A DNA stretch of 17,618 nucleotides from an uncultured Collinsella sp. (GCA_958407555.1 CATYJC010000029.1:1-17618); one strand, 5' to 3'; positions 6,681 through 16,700 are shown, numbered from the stretch's first letter. Notes: generated from the sequence alone by a model not told the origin. Program-made: numbers and translations.

Positions 6681-6766
6681 GATCCCTTGGGGACGGAGGA
6701 AAACGGATCACCGGGTTAGACAGACCCCCTCGGTGATCCGTTTTCCTCCGTCCCCAAGGGATCAAA
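6678..6766. repeat. 36-bp perfect palindrome, family B
   Basis: Arms 6678-6713 and 6731-6766 are exact reverse complements over 36 bp, around a 17-nt loop (6714-6730). The arm includes CTTGGGGACGGAGG and ends in GATCACCG. It sits directly on the terminator of the TrpR-like gene and upstream of addB. No coding capacity or transposase was seen. The perfect arms and the 17-nt loop (also the loop size of family A copy 1) suggest a mobile or REP-like palindrome. Confidence 0.92.
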
Positions 6767-6800
6767 TCTGTTGGCGTGGGGCAAATCTGTCCGCTTGGGC
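6763..6800. repeat. imperfect 19-bp tandem pair
   Basis: Two adjacent 19-nt units, 6763-6781 and 6782-6800, both beginning CAAATCTGT; 15 of 19 positions match. It lies just upstream of the possible addB promoter. Small enough that chance or old slippage is plausible. Confidence 0.3.
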
Positions 6801-6848
6801 GGGTAGGATGGATACATTGATTATTGCGAACAGTTTGAGCGGAGGACC

Positions 6849-9800
6849 ATGCCTGTTCGAATCTATACCACCAATGCCGGCACGGATTTGAGCGATGCCG
6901 AGTCGGCGTTGCTTGCCGACCTTATTGCCCGCCACGGGCGTGCCGTGCTGCTGGCACCTACGTTTGCCGAGCTCGACCTGTGCCGTCATGATGTGGCGGA
7001 AGCCGGGGTTTCACTGGGTATCGACTACAAGACGCCCACATCGTGGCTTCGTTCGCTTTGGGAGCTATTGGGTGACGGGCGCGGTTTCGTCGACAACCTG
7101 CAACGCCAGATGCTGTTCTCGGACATGGTCACGCGTCTTGATGATGCCGACCTACAGCCGCTCTCACGCAGCCAGGGTACAGTGCGCATGCTCGCGCGCA
7201 TGGCCCGCGACGTGTTGCCGGGTGTGGCGGGGACGGGTGCCGAACGATGCCGTGGCGACAACTGCCAGCCGGAGCCAAAAAGCGATGCCGAGGCTCGTGT
7301 GTTCGAGCTTTTGCGCGCCTACGCGGGCGGTTTGGACCGTCGAGATATGGTCGAGCCCTGTGAAGCGGCCGACATTATGGCCGGTGCCCTGGCCGATAGC
7401 CTGCCGGCTTGCACCCGCGCCGTATGCGTGCGCGGTATCACGTCGTTTACGCACGGTCTGCTCGAGCTGCTGTCTGCCGTGGCGAACAATGGGGGAGAGG
7501 TCGTCGTGCTGCTTGCCCGCGAGCAGGCGGCGATGCGCGAGGAGCTTGCCGCGGCATTTGATGCCCGCGGTGTGCTGTTTGAGGCCGCGCCGCTGGAGGA
7601 GGACGCCGTCGCGTCTGATGCCGCTTGCGGGACTGCCGCTCAGCCTGTCTTTATTGAGGTCGCCGGTCCCCATGCCCGTGCTCATGTCTATGCGGACGCC
7701 ATCGATAAGTTGGTGAAAGTGCACAAGGAGTCCAAGGCCGATAAAGCTGCTGCAACGCCCGCCGACCCCGTGTGCGTGCTCGTTGTTTCTGCCCGGGCAC
7801 CCCAGCTGTTCGGTGAGCTCGCCTCTCGTCTGGCGGCTCGTCATATCGCTGCCGAGACAGTTGAGTTCACGGCGTTTTCCCAATCCATTGCGGGCAGGCA
7901 GCTTGCGGCGCTTGCCGGCCTGATCGAGCGCATGAAGGCCGCCGATGAGGGCATGGCGTCAAAGACCGAGTGGTGGCCCGCGCCGGAGCTTACCGACTGG
8001 ATCTACAGTCCGCTTTCGGGCGCTGATGCCGTCAATGCCCGTACCTTCGATAAGAATATGCGTCTCTCGCGCAGCAAGACTATCGCGGGCGTTAAGAGCC
8101 TGCTGCAGAGCGTTCAGGGCCAGGTGAGGGGCGCGCGCAAGGCGGCGAGCGACGAGAACTGGTTTAAGAACGTGCCGTGTGTGGTTTCGGACGTGTTCCA
8201 GGCGCTGTGGCGTGACAAGCCCGTGACGGCGCTCAAGGCCATGCTTGCCGTTGCCGAGGCGTTGCCCGATCGCTCGCTGGGCAGCTTGGATGGCCAGGCC
8301 CGTCGCCAGGCGGAGGTAGCCCTGCTGCGCCACGCCATCGACATCCTTATGAACGGCGCCCGCGCGCTCGACGTGTCGCAGGCCGCGACCGTGCCCGTGC
8401 TCGATGGCATTCGCACCAAGGTGGACAAGCGTAGCACCGCCTATGATTACGAGACCCACGAGGTTGACCGCGCGCTGCGCGCCCAGGTTCGTTTTGCTTC
8501 GCTTGCCGATGCGGCGGCTCTGCGCCCCGGCAGCTACGATGCCGTGCTGTTTGCCGATGTCGATTTGGACAGCTATCCGCTCTCACACGAGGAGGGGCCG
8601 CTGGCCACGCTGGCGGCGAGCCTTGGTCGCGAGGGCGTGATGCTTGAGCCCGCGGCCTTGCTGCGCGTGCGCTTTGGCCACGCGATGCAGGCGGCACGCG
8701 GCCCGGTTGCGCTTGCGCGCGTGACGCACGATCGCCAGGCGCGCGAGTGCTATCCGGCTGCCGTATGGACCGAGTTGCGGGCGCATGCCGAGGCCGCCGA
8801 CGCTGCTAAGGCCGCTGACGCTGCTAAGGCCGCTGGCGCCGACAAGGCGAAGTGCGTGGGTGAGGGTGATATCGTAAAGGACTTCGATCCCGCGGCAGGC
8901 GAAGGTCTCAAGCGCGAGCGCGTGACCTGTGAAGCCCCTCAGCATCTGAGTGCCGAGGCCGTGCCGTATTTGGTCCTGCGTCGTCGCGATGGCGAGGGCG
9001 AGGACGCGCCGCTCGTGCCGCGCCTGACGTCCGCCTCGCAGATCGAGGCCTATTCCACCTGCCCGCTGTGCTGGTTCGTCTCGTATCGCGTCAAACCTCA
9101 GTCCATCGATGCAGGCTTTGGCAACATGGAGAAGGGCAACTTTGTCCATGACGTGCTGGAGCACTTGCATGCACGTCTTCCGCAGGAGGGCATGGAGCGC
9201 GTGACGCCCGAGAACCTGCCGCGTGCACAGAAGCTGCTGCACGAGGTCTTTGACGAGACGTTGGCCGAGCACGCCGGCAAGCGCGGTACCGAGGGCCCGC
9301 TGGTGCCGCTCTCTCCAGTGGAGGAGCGCCAGGTGGCCGAGATTCTGCCGCAGCTGGAAGGCGTGCTTGCCTACGAGTCCGAGACGCTTGCCCCCTTTGC
9401 CCCGCGCTACCTTGAGTTCGCCTTTAATGAGCTTAAGGTCGAGTATGCCGGTTGGCCACTCGGTGGGCGCATCGACCGCGTGGATGTGGATGCCGAGAAT
9501 CGCGCCGTGGTAATCGACTACAAGCACCGTTCGGGTGTCGAGGAGTTTAAGCTCGCCGATCCTACGGTGCGCGACGAGGAGTCGGGCGAGGCCCCCATCG
9601 ACGACCCGCGCTGGCTGCCGCCCCATACCCAGACACTCATCTACGCCCAGGCCATGCGTCGGGCGCTGGGCCTAGATACCCGTGCTGCGCTCTATTTTTC
9701 GACCAAGGGCGGCAAGCCCGCGCTGCGCGGCGCGGCGAGTGCCGAGTTGCTTGAGGAAGAGCGCGGCGACGGTCGTATCCCGGGCCTTAAGAAGGGCTTT

Positions 9801-9983
9801 CCCGGCGAGGGCGGCAACATGGACTTCGATGCGCTGCTCGACCGCGTGGAGACCGGCATTGCCGAGCGCCTGCGCGAGCTCGAGGCGGGCGTCGTGACGG
9901 CGGTCGATCCGACATCGGCGCAGGCCGCGCATGCGCGCTGCTCGTATAACCACGAAGGAACGTTTGTAAGGAGGGACGTGTAG
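6849..9983 (+). CDS. addB: AddB-like subunit, PD-(D/E)XK nuclease
   Basis: A 1044-residue partner of the AddAB helicase-nuclease that resects double-strand breaks for RecA loading. The first 700 residues look like the AddB pseudo-helicase: there is no intact Walker A (the N-terminus reads TNAGTDLSDAES). The C-terminal RecB-type nuclease is well marked: His767 in KGNFVHDVLEHLH, Asp876 in GGRIDRVD, Asp890-x-Lys892 in VVIDYKHRSG, and HTQTLIYAQAMRR. Classical AddB has a [4Fe-4S] cluster from one Cys before the nuclease and a C-terminal C-x2-C-x5-C. Here Cys738 and Cys741 (STCPLCWF) are present, but only Cys1031 (ARCSYNHEG) remains at the C-terminus. A tandem AADAAK linker precedes the nuclease. 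GGAGGA lies just before the ATG. addA starts 3 nt after the stop, so the two are surely cotranscribed. RexB is the alternative name. Confidence 0.85.
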   Translation: MPVRIYTTNAGTDLSDAESALLADLIARHGRAVLLAPTFAELDLCRHDVAEAGVSLGIDYKTPTSWLRSLWELLGDGRGFVDNLQRQMLFSDMVTRLDDADLQPLSRSQGTVRMLARMARDVLPGVAGTGAERCRGDNCQPEPKSDAEARVFELLRAYAGGLDRRDMVEPCEAADIMAGALADSLPACTRAVCVRGITSFTHGLLELLSAVANNGGEVVVLLAREQAAMREELAAAFDARGVLFEAAPLEEDAVASDAACGTAAQPVFIEVAGPHARAHVYADAIDKLVKVHKESKADKAAATPADPVCVLVVSARAPQLFGELASRLAARHIAAETVEFTAFSQSIAGRQLAALAGLIERMKAADEGMASKTEWWPAPELTDWIYSPLSGADAVNARTFDKNMRLSRSKTIAGVKSLLQSVQGQVRGARKAASDENWFKNVPCVVSDVFQALWRDKPVTALKAMLAVAEALPDRSLGSLDGQARRQAEVALLRHAIDILMNGARALDVSQAATVPVLDGIRTKVDKRSTAYDYETHEVDRALRAQVRFASLADAAALRPGSYDAVLFADVDLDSYPLSHEEGPLATLAASLGREGVMLEPAALLRVRFGHAMQAARGPVALARVTHDRQARECYPAAVWTELRAHAEAADAAKAADAAKAAGADKAKCVGEGDIVKDFDPAAGEGLKRERVTCEAPQHLSAEAVPYLVLRRRDGEGEDAPLVPRLTSASQIEAYSTCPLCWFVSYRVKPQSIDAGFGNMEKGNFVHDVLEHLHARLPQEGMERVTPENLPRAQKLLHEVFDETLAEHAGKRGTEGPLVPLSPVEERQVAEILPQLEGVLAYESETLAPFAPRYLEFAFNELKVEYAGWPLGGRIDRVDVDAENRAVVIDYKHRSGVEEFKLADPTVRDEESGEAPIDDPRWLPPHTQTLIYAQAMRRALGLDTRAALYFSTKGGKPALRGAASAELLEEERGDGRIPGLKKGFPGEGGNMDFDALLDRVETGIAERLRELEAGVVTAVDPTSAQAAHARCSYNHEGTFVRRDV
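8793..8846 (+). repeat. 18-bp in-frame tandem repeat in addB
   Basis: Units 8793-8810 and 8811-8828 differ by one base; a degenerate third unit is 8829-8846. They encode AADAAK, AADAAK, AAGADK (residues 649-666) in a low-complexity linker before the nuclease domain. In-frame units permit length changes without frameshift. Confidence 0.85.
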
Positions 9984-9986
9984 ACC

Positions 9987-12900
9987 ATGGATCTTTCGAC
10001 TTTGATGCCGCAACAGCTGCAAGTCGTCAAAACGCTCGACCGCCCGCTGTTTGTCTCGGCGGGCGCCGGCTCGGGCAAGACCTTTACCCTCACGCGCCGC
10101 ATCGTCTATGCGCTCTCGCCCGAATCCGGTCCGTTTGTCGAGCATCTGGACCAGGTGCTTGCCATTACCTTTACCAAAGACGCCGCGGCCGAGATTCGCG
10201 ACCGCGTGCGCCGTGCGCTTATCGAAGAGGGTATGGACGAAGAGGCCCTGACGGTCGACGACGCGTGGATTTCGACCATTCACGGCATGTGCTCGCGCAT
10301 CCTGCGCGCGCATGCGTTGGAGCTGGGCATCGATCCCGAGTTCACGGTGCTCACCGATACCGATGAGCTTATGGATCAGGCTGTCGAGCATGTGCTGGGG
10401 CGCGCGACGGCGCCCGATGCCGCGCCCGAGCTCGCGGCTTCGCTCAAAGCACTCTATGCCTGGTATCCCATGGCGGGTGAGGGCGGGACGTTTGGCGCCG
10501 GTACCACCATCAAAGGTCTGGTGCGCAACCTATTGGAGCTATCGAGCCAGCTGCCGGGCGGCATGGACGACCTGTGCGTGGTTCGTGGCTGTGCCGATAC
10601 CTCGGCCCTGGCAGACGCCTATCGCGCGGCGCTCGGCGCGAGCAAGGCGGCGACCGAAAAGGCGCAAGTGGCGCTCGAGGCCATCGACGCGTTCGAGGCG
10701 AGCGGCAAGACCATGGCGGATGTGGCGCGGCTCATGATGTCATGCAGCATGCCTCGGGCGAGCAAGATGTTCCCAAAGGAGAATGTCGAGCTTCTCAAGG
10801 CAGAGGCTGCCGATACGTTCGTCAATATTGTGCTGGCTTGCGGTGACTCGGCACTTGACGCGCTGACGGGGCTTGCCCGTGCTGTGGAGGCGGAGTACCG
10901 CGCGCTCAAGGCCGGCCAGTCCGCGCTCGACAATAACGATCTGTTGCGCATGGCGTACGAGGCGCTGCACGATTATCCCGCCATCCGAGCAGCCTATGAG
11001 GGCCGCTTTAAGATGGTCATGATCGATGAGTTCCAGGATACCGACCAGATGCAGGTCGATTTGATCCGTTACCTGACGGGCGCGGGGGAGCGCGCGCTGT
11101 GCACCGTGGGCGATGCGCAGCAGTCGATCTATCGCTTCCGTGGCGCCGAGGTTGAGGTGTTTCGCCGCCAGGAGCGCAAGGTGGGTTCGACGGCGGCGCC
11201 CGAGACGGTCGCCACGTCCGATGTCCCCGCCGGCGAGCTCGTCAAGCTTGTCCGCAACTTCCGCAGCCACGACGAGGTGCTGCGCTATGTGGCGCGCGTC
11301 TTTGACGGCAATACCGGTGGTTTGATGCAGGGGTTCTTGGATCTTGAGCCGAGTGACGATCGCGAGGACAAGCTCAAGGCAAAGGCTTCGCGCCGCCAAG
11401 CGCTGTTCGTTGCCGGTGGCAGCACGCAGGAGCGAACGCAGGCGAAAGCTCGCGCGATTGCCGAGCGGTTCCAAGCGCTCGTCAAAGCGGGGCAGCCCCA
11501 GGGCAGCATGGTCCTGCTGCTGGGCCGCATGACCAACGCCGATGTCTATGCGCAGGCCTTCCGCGACCAAGGACTCGACTGCGTCATCGCAGGCGGCTCG
11601 GTCTTTGCCCAGGCGGCCGAGGTGCAGACGGTGCGTGCCCTGGTGTGCGCGCTCGCCAATCCGGCCGATACGGCGCAGGGTCTTATGCCGCTGTTGGCCT
11701 CGCCGATGTTTGCACTCGGCGCCCAGGAGTTCCTGGCGCTGGCGACCAAGCTCGACGAGCAGACGGGCGAGACGTCGCGCCGCAACATCGATGCGGGCAT
11801 CATGAGCGATTCCGATGTGCCGGGTTTGCAGAACCTGCCGCTCGTGACGCGTGCCCGCGAGGTGCTGCGCTACGCGCTTCGTCGTGTGGGACGCGATTCG
11901 TTCGCCGCCATCGCGCGTGACGTGGTCAATGCCTCCGGCTGGTTCGTGCGTCTGGCGCAGCGCGGCCCCGAGGGCAAGGCCATTGCCGCCAACGTGCTCA
12001 AGGCGCTCGATGCCGTGGCCGAGGCAGAGGTCGAGTTCGGCAATTCTCCGCGCTCCATCGCGCTCGCCTTCGACCGCTTCTTGGCGGGCAAGGAGGCCCC
12101 GGGCGCCCTCAACGAGGAGGGTGACGGCGCGGTGCGCATCATGACCGTGCATGCGTCCAAGGGTCTGGAGTATCCGGTCGTGGCGGTTGCCGAGTGTTTT
12201 GGCGTGCGCAAGCCGTCCGGTGCGGCGCAGATGGGTCGCGTCGAGGGCGGAGCGCAGGTCGTGGCACTGCCGGCGCGCTTCGATGGCGTTAAGCTTGCCG
12301 ACGGGACCTTTGTGAAGGGCGATGACGTCAAAAAGCAGTTTGAACATGCGTTTAAGGGCAAGGGCACGTCGCTGTGGTTGCCGCCGGAGCTCATGGAAGA
12401 CGTATGCGCGACGGGCTCTCCCGCCGAGGCATTTGCCCGCCTGCGCAACGACGACCTGCAGCTTTCGCTTGAGGAGCGGGCTCGTCTGCTCTATGTCGCC
12501 ATGACGCGAGCGCGTGAGCTGGTCATTTTGGCGATGGACGCCGGCGTGAGCCGCGGCAAGGTGACGGCGCCGACCTTCGATGTCGAGACGGATCTAACCT
12601 ACGACGTGCTGCGCCGCATCCTGCCGACGGACGCTCTGGGTATGCCGCAGCTCGATAGCGACCGCCTGGTGTTCGACAACTCCAGGCCGGGCGACTACGA
12701 GCTCATTTCGCTGGCGGACTTTATGTTTGACGAGCAGGCGTTTGAGGCCAACGCTTCGCTGGATGTCGAGGGCAGGCTTGTTCGTGGCGATGCCGATGCC
12801 GCCGATAATGCTGCGCACTCAACTGTGCCCGGTCCTGCCGACCCCGATCCCGATTCATTTGAGCTTGTGTATCCCCAGGCAGTGGGCGTGCGCATGGGCA

Positions 12901-13613
12901 TCTGTCCGTATCCGATGCGTGATTCGTATAGCTACTCGTCAATCGCCGCGGCGCTCCATGCCGAGACGGAAGATCGTGCCGCCGAGGCTCGTGTTCCCAT
13001 GGACGAGGCCGGCGATGATGCGGAGTCGGATGGCTCCGAGATGACGGATGCAGACGTGGCCGCCGTTGAGCCCGCCGGCAACCCTATGGCGCTGGGCTCG
13101 GCGTTCCACGCCGCCTGCCAGTGGCTCATCGAGATGGGTGCCGATGCGCTGCCCGCTGCGCGCGCCGATGCGCTGGCGCGTCTGTGGCGCCTGACGCCGG
13201 AGCAGCGCGAGCGCTTCGATGTCGCCCTGAATCGCTGGCTCAAGTCGGCGGTCCGTGCCGAGCTGCTTGCCTGGCCGTGCGTTCGTGCCGAGGTACCGTT
13301 CTTCTCGCTGGGCTGCGAGGACGAGGATATCGCCCGCTACGGCGCCTATGCCGAGGGCGCCATCGATGCCTTGGCAACCGACCCGGCCGATCCGTCGCGC
13401 GCACTGGTCATCGACTACAAGACGGGTGGCACGCCGGACGAGACGCCGGACCAGCTGCTCGAGAAGCACGCCCTGCAGGCGCGCGTCTACGCCGATGTTC
13501 TGCACAAGGCGGGCTTTGAGGCTGTGACCGTCAAGTTCGTCCGCGTGGAGCAGCCGGATCCAACCATCTTCGTCGAACCCGCCGAGCCTCAAGTGGTCAC
13601 CTACAACCTCTAG
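9987..13613 (+). CDS. addA: AddA-like helicase-nuclease (UvrD/Rep superfamily)
   Basis: A 1208-residue SF1A helicase with a C-terminal nuclease, the motor of AddAB. Helicase motifs in order: Q-motif MPQQLQVV (7-14), Walker A AGAGSGKT (25-32), motif Ia ITFTKDAAAEIRDRV, motif II IDEFQDTD (346-353), motif III VGDAQQSIYRFRG (374-386), motif IV LVRNFRSHDEVL, motif V MTVHASKGLEYP (from 719), motif VI EERARLLYVAMTRAREL (from 829). The RecB-type nuclease shows His1041 in GSAFHAAC, Asp1127 in GAIDAL, and Asp1143-x-Lys1145 in VIDYKTGG. Both subunits therefore keep nuclease residues, as in Firmicute-type AddAB. Residues about 955-1030 contain acidic, Ala/Pro-rich linkers (PGPADPDPDSF; EAGDDAESDGSEMTDAD). 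AAGGAGG lies in the end of addB, 12 nt upstream of the ATG, implying translational coupling. Length is close to the family norm. Confidence 0.93.
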   Translation: MDLSTLMPQQLQVVKTLDRPLFVSAGAGSGKTFTLTRRIVYALSPESGPFVEHLDQVLAITFTKDAAAEIRDRVRRALIEEGMDEEALTVDDAWISTIHGMCSRILRAHALELGIDPEFTVLTDTDELMDQAVEHVLGRATAPDAAPELAASLKALYAWYPMAGEGGTFGAGTTIKGLVRNLLELSSQLPGGMDDLCVVRGCADTSALADAYRAALGASKAATEKAQVALEAIDAFEASGKTMADVARLMMSCSMPRASKMFPKENVELLKAEAADTFVNIVLACGDSALDALTGLARAVEAEYRALKAGQSALDNNDLLRMAYEALHDYPAIRAAYEGRFKMVMIDEFQDTDQMQVDLIRYLTGAGERALCTVGDAQQSIYRFRGAEVEVFRRQERKVGSTAAPETVATSDVPAGELVKLVRNFRSHDEVLRYVARVFDGNTGGLMQGFLDLEPSDDREDKLKAKASRRQALFVAGGSTQERTQAKARAIAERFQALVKAGQPQGSMVLLLGRMTNADVYAQAFRDQGLDCVIAGGSVFAQAAEVQTVRALVCALANPADTAQGLMPLLASPMFALGAQEFLALATKLDEQTGETSRRNIDAGIMSDSDVPGLQNLPLVTRAREVLRYALRRVGRDSFAAIARDVVNASGWFVRLAQRGPEGKAIAANVLKALDAVAEAEVEFGNSPRSIALAFDRFLAGKEAPGALNEEGDGAVRIMTVHASKGLEYPVVAVAECFGVRKPSGAAQMGRVEGGAQVVALPARFDGVKLADGTFVKGDDVKKQFEHAFKGKGTSLWLPPELMEDVCATGSPAEAFARLRNDDLQLSLEERARLLYVAMTRARELVILAMDAGVSRGKVTAPTFDVETDLTYDVLRRILPTDALGMPQLDSDRLVFDNSRPGDYELISLADFMFDEQAFEANASLDVEGRLVRGDADAADNAAHSTVPGPADPDPDSFELVYPQAVGVRMGICPYPMRDSYSYSSIAAALHAETEDRAAEARVPMDEAGDDAESDGSEMTDADVAAVEPAGNPMALGSAFHAACQWLIEMGADALPAARADALARLWRLTPEQRERFDVALNRWLKSAVRAELLAWPCVRAEVPFFSLGCEDEDIARYGAYAEGAIDALATDPADPSRALVIDYKTGGTPDETPDQLLEKHALQARVYADVLHKAGFEAVTVKFVRVEQPDPTIFVEPAEPQVVTYNL

Positions 13614-13623
13614 TCCTCAGATA

Positions 13624-13690
13624 ACTTGCGGTGGAATAGTTCCTGTATTGCGGCCCAGGTGGCCCAAGCGGGAACTATTTCACCGCAACT
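13624..13690. repeat. dispersed inverted repeat, family A copy 3
   Basis: Twenty-bp arms, 13624-13643 and 13671-13690, pairing with two mismatches around a 27-nt loop. The right arm carries the reverse complement of TTGCGGTGAAATAG; the left arm reads TTGCGGTGGAATAG. It begins 10 nt after the addA stop and precedes the dnaE promoter. There is no T-tract, and the AGTGCTGTTAT flank of copies 1 and 2 is absent. Confidence 0.85.
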
Positions 13691-13745
13691 GCAAGAGGAG
13701 CCGTGTGGGTTTGGGCTAGGTTCGGGTGCCGTCCGCGCTGTGCGG

Positions 13746-13751
13746 TAGAAT
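13746..13751 (+). promoter_or_regulatory. candidate dnaE -10 element
   Basis: TAGAAT matches the -10 consensus at five of six positions and would start transcription near 13758, giving a leader of about 34 nt. The best -35 upstream is TTCGGG with a 19-nt spacer, which is poor. It supports separate transcription of dnaE from addAB. Confidence 0.4.
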
Positions 13752-13791
13752 CGTAACCCTAAGATCACGAACCCGTATCGGAGCTCATTAC

Positions 13792-16700
13792 ATGGCATTC
13801 GTCCATCTGCACAATCACACTGTTTTCTCCATGCTCGACGGCGCAACCCGTATCCAGGATATGGTCAACCGTGCCGTTGAGCTTGGCATGCCCGCCGTGG
13901 CCATTACCGACCACGGCTACATGTATGGCGTGCCCGACCTGGCGCTGGCCTGCGACGCCGTTAACCACAACACGCCCGAGTACAAAACCTGGAGTCACGA
14001 CAAGGCCTTCTTGGAAAAGGACCGCCGCGACGAGCTGGTGGAGCCCGATCCCGAGGAAAGCCCGCGCGAGCATGCCCAGTATGTGAAGGACATGGCCATG
14101 TGGGACGAGAAGGGCAACATCGACGAGCTCAAGCCGCCCCTGGTCATCAAACCCATCTTTGGCTGCGAGGTCTACTTTACGCCGGACGAGACGCTCGCCC
14201 GCGACCATAAGCCCGAGCTCTACCACATGATTCTTCTGGCCAAGGACCAGGAGGGCTACGTCAACCTGATGCAGACGGTCTCCGAGGCCGCTGTGCAGGG
14301 CTTTTACTACAAGCCGCGCGTGACGCTCGACAACCTGCGTCGCCATGCCAAGGGCATGATCTGCACGAGCGCCTGCATCGCCGGCATCATTCCCAAATAC
14401 ATCGACCGCGGTGACATGGAGGGCGCCATCAAGTGGGCCGAGACCTTCCGCGACACCTTCGACCCTGGCGACTTTTACATCGAGATCCAGGAACACGGCA
14501 TTACCACCGACAACGGTCTGACCGACGAGCAGATGGACCGCACGCTCATCGACATTGCCAAACAGGTGGGTGTCAAGGTCATCGCCACCAACGACTTCCA
14601 CTACCTGCGCCGCGAGGACGCGCCCGTACAGGACGTCATCATGTGCATCGGCATGAACGCCAAGGTCGACGACCCCAACCGCATGCGCATGACCGGCTCG
14701 GAGTTTTACATGAAGACCGAGGAGGAGATGCGGGCGATGTTCCCGTATTGCCCCGAGGCCTGCGACAACACGCTCGAGATCGCCGACAAGTGCTACGTGG
14801 AGCTGGACTGGGATTCCATCATCCTGCCGCGCTTCCCGCTGCTCGACCCCGGCGAGACGCACGAGAGCCAGTTCCGCCGCGAGTGCGAGAAGGGCCTGCG
14901 CCAACACTATGGCGATGACTGGGCCACACGCGAAATCGGTGGCGTCAACATCAAAGAGCGCTTTGAGTACGAATACAAGGTCATTTGCGACAAGGGCTTT
15001 GCCGCCTACTTCCTCATCGTTGCCGAGTACGTGCAATGGGCCAAGGACAACGGCATCGGCGTCGGCCCCGGCCGTGGCTCGGCCGCCGGCGCTATCGTCG
15101 CCTACGCCATGAACATCACCGCGTTCGACCCGCTCGAGAACGGCCTGATGTTCGAGAGGTTCCTGTCCCCGCAGCGTACCGAGATGCCCGATATCGATAT
15201 GGACTTCGACGATGAGCGGCGCCTCGAGGTCGTGGAGCACGTTCGCCAGCTCTACGGCCCCGAGAAGGTCACCCACGTTATCACCTACTCGACCATCAAG
15301 GCCAAGCAGGCCATCAACGACGCCGCGCGCGTTCTGGACTACCCGGTCTACATGGGCCAGCGCCTGTCCAAGATGGTCTCGAGCGATCCCAAGGTCAAGC
15401 TCAAGCAGGTACTCGAAAAACAACCCGGCAAAGAGGATCTGTTTAACCCCGACTTTGCCGAGGCCTATAAAAAGGACGACGACGCCCGCCGCATCATCGA
15501 CACGGCGCTCTCGATTGAGGGCCTCACCCGTGGCGAGGGCGTGCACGCGTGCGCCGTTCTGATCTGCCGCGACCCCGTCAACGAGCATGTGCCCACCAAG
15601 CTCGACACCAAGGGCGGCGTCGAGATTACCCAGTACGAGGGCCATACCGTTGCCGACATGGGCCTGCTCAAGATGGACTTCCTGGGCCTGCGCACGCTGA
15701 CGGTTATCTCCAAGGCCAAGGCAAACATCAAAAAGAACTTCGGCATCGACATCAAAGAGGAAGAGATCCCCTTTGACGATCCCGAGATCTTTAAGCTCAT
15801 GGGTTCCGGCCACACCGCCGGCGTCTTCCAGGTCGAGTCCGCCGGCATGACGGCCACGATCAAGAACATGAAGCCCACCGAGTACAAGCACGTCGTGGCA
15901 TTGATCGCCCTGTACCGCCCGGGCCCACTGGGCGCCGGCATGGTCTCGTCCTACATCAACCGTATGAACGGCAAGGAGCCGGCGGTCTCCTATGACGACC
16001 GTCTGGACGACATCCTGGGCGAAACCTACGGCACCATGGTCTACCAGGAGCAGGTTATGCTCATCTCCGTCGAGATGTGTGGCTTCTCCAAGGGCGAATC
16101 GGACTCGCGTATCCGTAAGCCCGTGGCTAAGAAAAAGATCAAGCTGCTCACGTCGACGGTGCTCCACTGGGAGGATGGCTCGGACGAGACCACCTACGAC
16201 CACTGGATGAACGGCGCTATCAAGAACAACTACACGCGCGAGGTCGCCCAGAAGATTTGGGACGATGTTCTCGAGTTCGCATCTTACGCTTTTAACAAGT
16301 CGCACTCCGCCGGCTACGCCATCCTGGTTATGCAGACGGCGTGGCTCAAGGCGCACTATCCGCACGAGTACATGGCGGCCGTTCTGACGTCCTATACGGG
16401 CAAGACCGACAAGATCGTGCACTACGTCTCGGCGTGCCGTCACGACGGCATCCCCGTGCTGTCGCCAGATGTCAACGAGTCCGGTACCGAGTTCACGGCT
16501 ACCAAGGAGGGCGTGCGCTTTGGTCTGGCCGGCATCCGCGGTGTGGGCACCGGCGTGGCGCAGGCGATTATCGCCGAGCGCGAGGCAGGCGGCCCGTTTA
16601 AGACGCTGCACGACTTTGTCGAGCGCGTGGACTCGAGCCAGGCTAACCGTCGCGTGATCGAATCGCTCATCAAGGCAGGCGCCTTCGACTCCACGGGGTA

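Noticed and set aside
10740..12347. 535-codon minus-strand frame opposite addA
   Set aside because: Shadow of addA caused by high GC; Arg/His/Leu-rich with no domain, and no ribosome site seen.
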